From NCBI GenBank assembly GCA_015060005.1, contig SUZI01000002.1, positions 282,177 through 346,176 of the forward strand: a DNA stretch of 64,000 nt. The letters run 5' to 3'. Source of the stretch: Rikenellaceae bacterium (GTDB taxonomy: Bacteria > Bacteroidota > Bacteroidia > Bacteroidales > Rikenellaceae). Both the position numbers and the translations under genes were made by a program. Within the stretch, counting starts at the first letter, position 1. Every line of letters begins with the position of its first letter. Positions 25,791 to 32,066 of the stretch are shown one piece after another. Below the pieces are notes generated by a model that worked only from the letters and a program-made list of their open reading frames with translations, was not told where the DNA came from and ran no database searches.

Positions 25791-26744
25791 TTATTGTTTC
25801 TCAATTATCTCTCCCGAGTAGTTGAAACATATCCAGCCACTCTCCGTAAGCACGTTACTGCAACCGCTATGGTGGTCAAACTCCACTATCTTATAGCGAG
25901 GTGGTATGATGAATGTTCCCTGTTTGTCGATAAGTCCCATCCCGCACTCTGTCATCACCTCGGCACGCCCTTCGTAGAAGTCGTTAACCCACATAAAAGC
26001 AGGCTCGATGACCACTCGCCCACTCTCATCCATAAAACCCCACCGCTCGTTGTGCTCTATGGCTATCAGCCCCTCGCTCATTCGGCGGTGGTGCAGATAT
26101 GCAGTGGCTGCAGAAGAGCAGCTATACGTGCCATACTCCTCCGCAAGATATGTGCCCTCAGCCAACGATACTGCTATCTGCTCACGCAACTGTTTCAGAG
26201 CCTCTCTGTCCTCGCCATAGCCTTGTGTGGCGTAGTACCAGCGTATGGGGATGATGTTGTGCTCGCCATCTATCATCAGGTTCTCCTTACGCAGGTTTCG
26301 GTGCGATATGTCGGCTGCACGTAACAGCTTCTCCAGATGGTGCAGCTTGTCGCAAAGCACCTCGGCATAGTGTCTATCCTCGGCTGCCATAGCCACCGCA
26401 TCGCTATATGGCAGGGCGTGCGGTAGCGGCTCCAATAGTATGTCGCACGTCATACGCTCGCCACGACTACCCTCATAATACATCTCATCACGTAGCACCT
26501 TCAACTCGGGGACTATTGACTCCGAGAGGTGGAGAGATGGAGCCCTAAATCGCTCAACATATCGCAGCGAGATAGGTGAGAGCGGCATCAGCAGCAGATA
26601 CTCCCTCTCATCGAGCAAAATCCTCGCCTCGGCAAAGAGTGTCGAGCGGATGACATCGCTCTGTAGCCATTGCAACGAGTGAAGCGTTGCGAAATGTGTC
26701 AATGGACTCTCTAAAGCCCTGCGAAACGCAAATATCGTCGTCAT
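25791..26744 (-). CDS. pseudokinase-like protein with WG repeats
   Basis: 317 aa, no signal peptide. Residues about 100-200 look like a degenerate protein kinase C-lobe: SHRNLRKENLMI (147-158) aligns with HRDLKPENxxx, but the catalytic Asp is Asn150, and the DFG position reads IRW (167-169). A catalytic Lys is not evident. Residues about 223-317 hold two to three WG/KWG repeats (ERWGFMDESGRVVIEPAF, then CGMGLIDKQGTFIIPPRY). WG repeats are usually binding modules. It is 6 bp downstream of the VWA gene in a three-gene set. The catalytic-loss reading is inference from motifs. Confidence 0.7.
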   Translation of the reverse strand: MTTIFAFRRALESPLTHFATLHSLQWLQSDVIRSTLFAEARILLDEREYLLLMPLSPISLRYVERFRAPSLHLSESIVPELKVLRDEMYYEGSRGERMTCDILLEPLPHALPYSDAVAMAAEDRHYAEVLCDKLHHLEKLLRAADISHRNLRKENLMIDGEHNIIPIRWYYATQGYGEDREALKQLREQIAVSLAEGTYLAEEYGTYSCSSAATAYLHHRRMSEGLIAIEHNERWGFMDESGRVVIEPAFMWVNDFYEGRAEVMTECGMGLIDKQGTFIIPPRYKIVEFDHHSGCSNVLTESGWICFNYSGEIIEKQ

Positions 26745-26750
26745 AGTGCT

Positions 26751-27605
26751 CTACTGTAGTGTTGGACCACTGCGTGAGCCGATATTGAGTATTGATATCA
26801 GCTCTACGATGTTGGCGTTATATCCCATAGCCTTGTAGGGTGCTTTGTGCTCTTTGCCCTTCAACTCCGCTATTGCCGCATTGAATATCTCGGGCATAGT
26901 GCTCGACAGCTCGGCTATAAGCTGCGTGGCGAGGTTAGCACCTCGGAGCTCCTCCGCTGTGGGAAATATGAGCGAGCGAAGGTCGTTGTCGTGGCTCAGA
27001 TGGATGTTGAGCATCAACACCCCTCCATCCTGAGTCCCCTCGCGACGTATCGTTGCCGCTATATCTCTCAGGTCGTTTGGGTTGCAGTCCGAGTACTCAC
27101 CGTCGGTAATGTTGATAACAATCGGCGGAAAGCTCTCGGCATTGCGTTCATCGCTGCACCAGCTGTGAACTATCTCTTTAATCTTCACAAAAGCCTCATA
27201 GAGCGGTGTGTTGCCCATAGCCTTTGGCTCAAACCATAGCGGCATCGTTTGCTCCACGTTCTCTCGCTCGCCACTCTCGTCATACTGCTCATAGCTTATA
27301 GCGTAGGGCATAGCCTGACGCTCGGCTAACTTGTCTATGGCGACAAAGTTCTCGTCGCCGAGGAGCATCTCTACCTGGTCATCGCCATACCCCACGATGG
27401 CTATGTCGTAGTAGTTACGCAGAGCATCGGTACGACGACAGCGGTCGATAAACTCCTGTATGAGCGAGCTCGTTATGAGTGTTACCGCTTGAGACTTACT
27501 CATCTGTCGCCTTCCCATACGTATCATCTCCTGCATCGATGCCGAGCGGTCGATAGCGATAATGAAGGCTGTTCGGTGCTTTCGTGTAATCTCTTGTGTG
27601 TACAT
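26751..27605 (-). CDS. von Willebrand factor A domain protein (TerY-like)
   Basis: Cytoplasmic VWA protein of 284 aa. The metal-ion-dependent adhesion site is complete: DRSAS (D19, S21, S23), T133 in GNTPLY, and D168 in ITDGE. No signal peptide or membrane helix is seen. VWA proteins beside kinases resemble TerY-type signalling or stress modules. Here it lies between a Ser/Thr kinase gene (39 bp upstream) and a pseudokinase/WG gene (5 bp downstream), so a shared complex is plausible but not shown. Confidence 0.85.
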   Translation of the reverse strand: MYTQEITRKHRTAFIIAIDRSASMQEMIRMGRRQMSKSQAVTLITSSLIQEFIDRCRRTDALRNYYDIAIVGYGDDQVEMLLGDENFVAIDKLAERQAMPYAISYEQYDESGERENVEQTMPLWFEPKAMGNTPLYEAFVKIKEIVHSWCSDERNAESFPPIVINITDGEYSDCNPNDLRDIAATIRREGTQDGGVLMLNIHLSHDNDLRSLIFPTAEELRGANLATQLIAELSSTMPEIFNAAIAELKGKEHKAPYKAMGYNANIVELISILNIGSRSGPTLQ

Positions 27606-27644
27606 TGGGTTGTTATTCTACACAAAGATAATAGCTTTTCCCCG

Positions 27645-28766
27645 TTATTGCAAGATGTCGTCTATCGTAACGAACTGTTGCTCGCCCTGTTCATCCACAA
27701 AACTGACGCTGCCATCGCTATATAGCTTGAGTCGTGAGGCTCTGCCCAAAGGGTATATGTCCGAAGAGAAGAGCCTTATCGTGGAGTAGTAGCCCTCGAT
27801 GCCCACTATTGTTATGTCGTGGCGAGGCTCTAAGATGCTGTCGTATAGTGGTGGCACAACCCATCCTTCGTTGCAGCGAAGTCCCCACTTACCTGCCTCC
27901 TGCTCGACCTCTATTGGGGTGTCGGTGCGAGCGATGGGCTCTTGTAGCAGATGACGTAGTGTCGGCAGAGCCACCGTGGGCGAGAGCAACAGACGTGCGA
28001 TAGCCACCTCACGAGCTTTGCCCAGCGAGGCAAAGCGTGTGGCTAAGTGGTCGACAAATGTTCTGTCGAGAGAAAAAATCTCGCTTGGCGAGGGAGAGAA
28101 GCTGTAATTTAGACGATACGAGTCAAGTATACTCCTGTCTATCTCTGCCCAGCGTAACATAGTGAGCAGATAGGCTATCGAGTAGTCGTCGATGTGGGCA
28201 TTGAAGTGCTTGGCTGTGCGTAGAGGATGTTGATAGGCTGCTGTACCTATCTCCGTCGCCTCCTCGCCCGAGAGCTCGGGCACAAAGGCGGCATCCCAAT
28301 CTACGAGGTGCATCTGTCCATCCTCGGCGAGGATTATGTTTTCGGGTTTTATGTCGCCGTGAGCATACGGCTTGTCAAGGAGTATGCGTGAGAGCTGTTC
28401 AAAGGCATTGGCTATGCGTCGGATGTCGCACCGCTTGTCGGCTAACACCCTGTCGAGTGGCGTGCCTGCGATACGTGGATATACCACGCAGTCGACGTAG
28501 TGTCGCTCGCCCATAATATTGTACACAGCAAGCTCCTGGGGATGATACCGCTTGCCATAAATCTGCGACAGCCGAGGCTTGTGGCGAGTGTAGCACTTTA
28601 TCATCACGCTCTCACCCTCGATGCGTGCTGCCACGACAACCGACGAGTTACCCACTAAGAAGCGAGCACCCTCCGCCGCCTCAGCCTCCACCACCACGCC
28701 ACGCAGTGTTCGCCACTCGGCAGTGGGCGAGAACAGGGCATTGGTTATTGAGGCTATAGTGTGCAT
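27645..28766 (-). CDS. Ser/Thr protein kinase-like protein with WG-like tail
   Basis: About 373 aa from ATG 28766 (MHTIASITNAL). An open frame continues to 28874, but those 36 codons lie mostly in the inverted-repeat element at 28785-28904, so the inner start is preferred. Kinase landmarks: VMIKCY (K57), HGDIKPEN (D138, K140, N143), LVDWDAA in place of DFG (D156 or D158), and GTAAYQHP (activation loop end, about 174-181). HRD is HGD. Near residue 312, GKWGLRCNEGWVVPPLYDSI resembles a WG repeat. First gene of the kinase-VWA-pseudokinase set. Confidence 0.78.
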   Translation of the reverse strand: MHTIASITNALFSPTAEWRTLRGVVVEAEAAEGARFLVGNSSVVVAARIEGESVMIKCYTRHKPRLSQIYGKRYHPQELAVYNIMGERHYVDCVVYPRIAGTPLDRVLADKRCDIRRIANAFEQLSRILLDKPYAHGDIKPENIILAEDGQMHLVDWDAAFVPELSGEEATEIGTAAYQHPLRTAKHFNAHIDDYSIAYLLTMLRWAEIDRSILDSYRLNYSFSPSPSEIFSLDRTFVDHLATRFASLGKAREVAIARLLLSPTVALPTLRHLLQEPIARTDTPIEVEQEAGKWGLRCNEGWVVPPLYDSILEPRHDITIVGIEGYYSTIRLFSSDIYPLGRASRLKLYSDGSVSFVDEQGEQQFVTIDDILQ

Positions 28767-28784
28767 ATCGTTGACAATTGAAAA

Positions 28785-28904
28785 GAAGCTGTCTAACAAG
28801 GCTCCTTTGTCGTTACGCTTGCCCTCAAAATCCTCATTTACGCTAAGTAAACTGCGGTTTTTCGGGCTTCGCAAGCCTAAAATTAGCTCTTGTTAGACAA
28901 CTTC
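28785..28904. repeat. dispersed element, family 1, copy A (16-bp terminal inverted repeats)
   Basis: Ends GAAGCTGTCTAACAAG (28785-28800) and CTTGTTAGACAACTTC (28889-28904) are inverted repeats matching at 15 of 16 positions. The interior (TCATTTACGC and AGTAAACT with a GGCTTCGCAAGCC hairpin at the centre) matches copy B at 52021-52229. It lies between slyD and the kinase gene. The flank at 28905-28950 (AAAGGGTATCGCAACGTA) also resembles the flank of copy B, suggesting the mobile unit is longer. No transposase is encoded. Confidence 0.78.
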
Positions 28905-28968
28905 TACATAAAAGGGTATCGCAACGTAGCTGTCGGATGCTCCCTTGTGTTTGTTTAGTGTCGCTGGT

Positions 28969-29517
28969 TTAGCATCCGCAGTTGCAGTCATCGCTGCCGC
29001 AGTCGCAACCGCCTTCGCAGTCGCCGCCACAGTCGTGGCAGTGGCAACCGCCCTGTGATGCGAGATCCTCAGGAGTTACGTCGCGTACCTCGACAACCTC
29101 GACATCGAAGTTAAGAGTCTTACCAGCCATAGGGTGGTTGAAGTCCATCTTCACGGTCTGCTCGCCTACCTCCTTCACTGTGCCGAGCATACGGTGTCCC
29201 TCGGCGTCGCTCATAGGTACCTGGCTGCCTACGAAGAGAATCTCCTCTGCCAACTTACCGTCAACCATAAAGATATCCTTTGGAAGGTCTACGATAGCCT
29301 CGGGGATAATCTCACCGTAGCCATCCTTAGGCTCCAGGGTGAACGATACCTTCTCGCCTGGCTCTTTGCCCATAATAGCACCCTCGAACTTAGGCAGGAG
29401 CATACCTGCACCACATACGAACTGCAGAGGCTGTCCCTCGCGAGACTGGTCTGCTATCTGTCCATCGACGGTCAGTGTGTAGTGCACCGATACCATCTTA
29501 GAGTTTTCTACTTTCAT
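28969..29517 (-). CDS. slyD: SlyD-type FKBP peptidyl-prolyl isomerase
   Basis: Cytoplasmic prolyl isomerase/chaperone of 182 aa. FKBP domain split by an insert-in-flap domain: VSVHYTLTVDGQIADQS, LEGAIMGKEPGEK-type core near residues 42-56, DGYGEIIPEAIVDLPKDIF (about 65-83) and GKTLNFDVEVVEVRDVTPED. The C-terminal tail (about 154-182) alternates Cys, Gly, Asp and two His in CHCHDCGG..., as in metal-binding SlyD, which delivers nickel in E. coli. Metal choice here is unknown. Confidence 0.93.
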   Translation of the reverse strand: MKVENSKMVSVHYTLTVDGQIADQSREGQPLQFVCGAGMLLPKFEGAIMGKEPGEKVSFTLEPKDGYGEIIPEAIVDLPKDIFMVDGKLAEEILFVGSQVPMSDAEGHRMLGTVKEVGEQTVKMDFNHPMAGKTLNFDVEVVEVRDVTPEDLASQGGCHCHDCGGDCEGGCDCGSDDCNCGC

Positions 29518-29558
29518 ATTATCTCAGTATTAAAATTTTACTTTGTTTCTTTGCTTTG

Positions 29559-29589
29559 CAAAGATAAACACTCTGACGAGAGAAACAAA
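29559..29589 (-). promoter_or_regulatory. slyD promoter: TTTG - N19 - TATCTTTG
   Basis: On the minus strand TTTG (29589-29586) and TATCTTTG (29566-29559) are 19 bp apart, a full Bacteroidota promoter. The slyD ATG at 29517 lies about 40 bp downstream. Confidence 0.78.
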
Positions 29590-29669
29590 ATTTCAAAGTT
29601 TAATTTATGTCTAAGAGTGCAATTTTTTGAATAAAGTGTTAGTAAGCAGTCGTTTTTGAAAATTATTTG

Positions 29670-29677
29670 TATCTTTG
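29670..29677 (+). promoter_or_regulatory. -7 box TATCTTTG for the candidate ncRNA
   Basis: A TAnnTTTG match placing +1 near 29683-29685, just at the start of the structured region at 29681-29921. The -33 is not clear; a TTTTTG at 29653-29658 is too close. Confidence 0.55.
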
Positions 29678-29680
29678 TAA

Positions 29681-29921
29681 TGTCGCAGTGGGCGACAGAC
29701 ATATTTTTTAGTGAAAGTGTATTCGCTTTCTCCTTGGTCCGAAATCTGGAAAATTTCAATGCAACAGGGAAGCAAACGCACTCGTCACCTTGTATTGGTC
29801 TAAATCGTGGCTGCATTCTTGCGGCCATATCCAATACGGGTGTGGGGTATTGTTTATTTGTTGCATAGGTATTCCAGAACCTCGGATCGGATAAACGAAT
29901 CGGCTCCACACTTTCTTTTTT
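29681..29921 (+). ncRNA. candidate 6S-like structured RNA
   Basis: About 240 nt that fold on paper into one rod. GAAAGTGT (29713-29720) pairs with ACACTTTC (29908-29915); ATTCG (29721-29725) with CGAAT (29896-29900); GGTCCGA (29736-29742) with TCGGATC (29882-29888); TCTGGAA (29745-29751) with TTCCAGA (29872-29878); ATGCAAC (29759-29765) with GTTGCAT (29860-29866). Beyond a large internal loop, GTATTGG/CCAATAC (29792-29798, 29831-29837) closes an apical hairpin. A six-bp hairpin starts the transcript and T6 follows the last stem. The layout suggests 6S RNA; assignment is inference. No protein is supported here. Confidence 0.6.
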
Positions 29922-29967
29922 ATATTACACGTCATCCGGAGTCGGGGCGTTACTAACCAACATTGTT

Positions 29968-30903
29968 ATGAGATTGTTTAACAAACTCCTTTGGGTGTGT
30001 GCTGTCGTGTTATTTGCCACGCCTGCAGCCTTTTCACAGGATATCATTGTGTTTAAGGACAAGGCTTCTGACGAGATTCAGGTGAAAGTACTTGAGGTAA
30101 CTAAGAAGAGTGTAACGTACAAAAAGTGGAGCTATCAGGATGGTCCGACATTTACATTGGAAGTCGACAAGATTCTTGCCATAAAGTATCAAAATGGCGA
30201 AATGCAAACTTTTGTGAAAGAGAAAAAGTCGGATTCTAAGGAAAAGTCTGCAAAGACGAGAGAAGATAAAAAAGTTGTCTCAGAGGTCTCGACATCGAAA
30301 ACTGTGGATGCACAAGTTGTTAAAGCTGACGACACATCGCAAATTTATAGTTTAAGCAGAAGTCAAACCACTTCCCCAGCTGCTTCCACAACCACAGCAA
30401 ATAATGTAGCGGCTGCAGGTAATGTAAGTGAGAGTGTAAGCACGTCAAAAAGTTCGGTGTTGCCAGCAAAGTTGCAACCAACAAAATCATATTCAGTAGG
30501 CGACTTTTTTGAGTATGGAGTATCTTACTTTGCACCATTTGAAGAGCCTGGTACAGGTTTTTATATGGTCGGAAGCCAAATGTTTTTTGGAGATAAGGGT
30601 TTTGGAGCAGAATTCCGTGTAGGTTTCAATTTTGGATTAGTTGATTCTGAATATGCTTCATCGATTTTCTTGATAGGCCCATCTTATGGATATGCAATAA
30701 ACGAGAATATAGCTGTTAGTACATCTCTTAATTTCTTAGGTGCATATAGCAACGACGAATTTAATTGTGGAGCAGCATTTATGCCAAAAGTAACACTTAA
30801 GTTTGGTAAGGTCTTGCCTTGGTTTGGCGTGAACGCATCTTATGGTGCGGGAGCCGATGATGTAGTATTCGGATTCCAAGTAGGTGTTGGTTTTACTTTG
30901 TAA
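29968..30903 (+). CDS. secreted beta-rich protein, probable outer membrane barrel
   Basis: Not a named family. 311 aa with a signal peptide (MRLFNKLLWVCAVVLFATPAAFSQ). Residues about 25-85 (DIIVFKDKASDEIQVKVLEV, YKKWSYQDGPTFTL) resemble an N-terminal module common in Bacteroidota exported proteins. A Ser/Thr/Ala-rich linker (about 90-170) follows, then a C-terminal beta-strand-rich region ending FGFQVGVGFTL, which looks like a porin-type barrel end. Bases are clearly more A/T-rich than in the neighbouring housekeeping genes. Confidence 0.7.
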   Translation: MRLFNKLLWVCAVVLFATPAAFSQDIIVFKDKASDEIQVKVLEVTKKSVTYKKWSYQDGPTFTLEVDKILAIKYQNGEMQTFVKEKKSDSKEKSAKTREDKKVVSEVSTSKTVDAQVVKADDTSQIYSLSRSQTTSPAASTTTANNVAAAGNVSESVSTSKSSVLPAKLQPTKSYSVGDFFEYGVSYFAPFEEPGTGFYMVGSQMFFGDKGFGAEFRVGFNFGLVDSEYASSIFLIGPSYGYAINENIAVSTSLNFLGAYSNDEFNCGAAFMPKVTLKFGKVLPWFGVNASYGAGADDVVFGFQVGVGFTL

Positions 30904-30947
30904 TAATATTAAAGATTCAATAATATTCCAATCAAACATTGTTTACT

Positions 30948-31355
30948 ATGAAAAAGATTTTTTGTTTAGTTTTTGCAGCTATGTTGTGCTGCGGTTTTGT
31001 TGCTTGTAGCGACAGCGACGAGAGTGCTAAGATTGATAGCGACAATCTGATAGTAGGTACTTGGACCTTTGAGAAAGGTTATGAGAATGGCTATGGATAT
31101 TGGTATGCCGAGGAAGATGGTTACGAAGAGATTGTTACCTATAAGTCAAATGGTACAGGAGTTGTGCGTGTTCGTGAATATGATGAGGATTACGGCTGGG
31201 ACGGTCCTGAAACGATTAACTTTGAGTGGGAGCTTGTGGGCTCAAAGTTGTATGCTGTATTTTATGGAGAGGAAAGTGTGTCAAGAGTAGAGAAATTGAC
31301 AGAGCGAGAGTTGGTTTTATCTGATGAAGAAGGTCGTTACTACTATGTACGTTAG
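30948..31355 (+). CDS. small lipocalin-like lipoprotein
   Basis: About 135 aa from ATG 30948 (a TTG at 30939 is unlikely). Signal peptide with lipobox GFVAC (Cys about 20). The mature part is acidic and Tyr/Trp-rich; LIVGTWTFEKG near 35 and WELVGSKLYAVF near 96 resemble the beta strands of small Bacteroidota lipocalin-like lipoproteins. A terminator follows at 31377-31408. Similar layout to the lipoprotein at 31547, so the two may be diverged paralogues. Confidence 0.72.
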   Translation: MKKIFCLVFAAMLCCGFVACSDSDESAKIDSDNLIVGTWTFEKGYENGYGYWYAEEDGYEEIVTYKSNGTGVVRVREYDEDYGWDGPETINFEWELVGSKLYAVFYGEESVSRVEKLTERELVLSDEEGRYYYVR

Positions 31356-31376
31356 GATTTAATATCCCATATTTTA

Positions 31377-31408
31377 AGTGCAATCAAAATCTTGGTTGCA
31401 CTTTTTTT
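31377..31408 (+). terminator. intrinsic terminator
   Basis: AGTGCAA (31377-31383) pairs with TTGCACT (31396-31402), directly followed by a run of seven T. It ends the transcript of the lipoprotein gene at 30948-31355. Confidence 0.88.
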
Positions 31409-31505
31409 ATTGGTCGGGCTGAGGTGTTGTGTTGTTGTATGGCTTGCTTTTTGCAAAAATTTTGCGAGATTTTTGGAAAATATGACATTTTTGGTAAAAA
31501 ATATT

Positions 31506-31513
31506 TATATTTG
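31506..31513 (+). promoter_or_regulatory. -7 box TATATTTG
   Basis: A TAnnTTTG match 33 bp before the ATG at 31547, downstream of the terminator at 31377-31408, so the second lipoprotein gene has its own promoter. Confidence 0.6.
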
Positions 31514-31546
31514 TAACGCCAAAGTTATATAACAAAGGTTAAGACT

Positions 31547-31954
31547 ATGAAAAAGTTACTCTTTTTGATGCTCGCTACGGTGCTCTGTGGCGGTATGGTT
31601 GCGTGTGATAAAAACGACGATGCTACATCGCAGACTATTGAGCAGCTGCTCGGCGACTGGAGCTTGGTAGAATATAAGATGAACGATAAGGTGGTGGCTC
31701 TCGAGGATGAGGACCGCACAGTAGAGATTCGTTTCGAGACCCTCGGTAGGGGCCTGCACCGTGAGAAGGCTCGTGATGACTACGGTCAGTGGTATGACGA
31801 GACGATGGCTCTCGACTGGAACTTCACAGGCTCACGTCTTACAATACTGCGTCTCGATGGCGAGCGTAAGTCGGGTGTCGTGTCGTTGGTCAGCGAGACA
31901 GAGTTTATGTTAGACTGCGGCGACGGATATATGGAGCACTTTGTTCGCAAGTAG
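31547..31954 (+). CDS. lipocalin-like lipoprotein
   Basis: 135 aa. Signal peptide with lipobox GMVAC (Cys about 20), then DKNDDATSQTIEQLLGDWSLVEYKMNDK, in which the GDWxL strand is characteristic of lipocalin-like domains in this phylum. Further strands WNFTGSRLTILRLDGE (about 90-105) and EFMLDCGDGYMEHF. Probably held in the inner or outer membrane. Ligand unknown. Ends at a strong two-way hairpin before the convergent gcvP gene. Confidence 0.75.
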   Translation: MKKLLFLMLATVLCGGMVACDKNDDATSQTIEQLLGDWSLVEYKMNDKVVALEDEDRTVEIRFETLGRGLHREKARDDYGQWYDETMALDWNFTGSRLTILRLDGERKSGVVSLVSETEFMLDCGDGYMEHFVRK

Positions 31955-32012
31955 AGCGTAGCAGAGGGGAGTAATATAGGAGCGTAATATAGGAGTATTT
32001 ACATACATATAC

Positions 32013-32049
32013 AAAAAATAGGGACTGTCTGAACAGCCCCTATTTTTTT
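32013..32049. terminator. bidirectional terminator
   Basis: AAAAAATAGGG-A-CTGT, loop CTGA, ACAG-C-CCCTATTTTTT. The A-run and T-run flanks allow termination on both strands, between the lipoprotein gene (+) and gcvP (-). Confidence 0.9.
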
Positions 32050-32066
32050 GGTCTACGCCAAAGCTG

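Noticed and set aside
29538..29909. Small open frames over the candidate ncRNA on both strands
   Set aside because: Composition is not protein-like and the region is better explained by RNA pairing.
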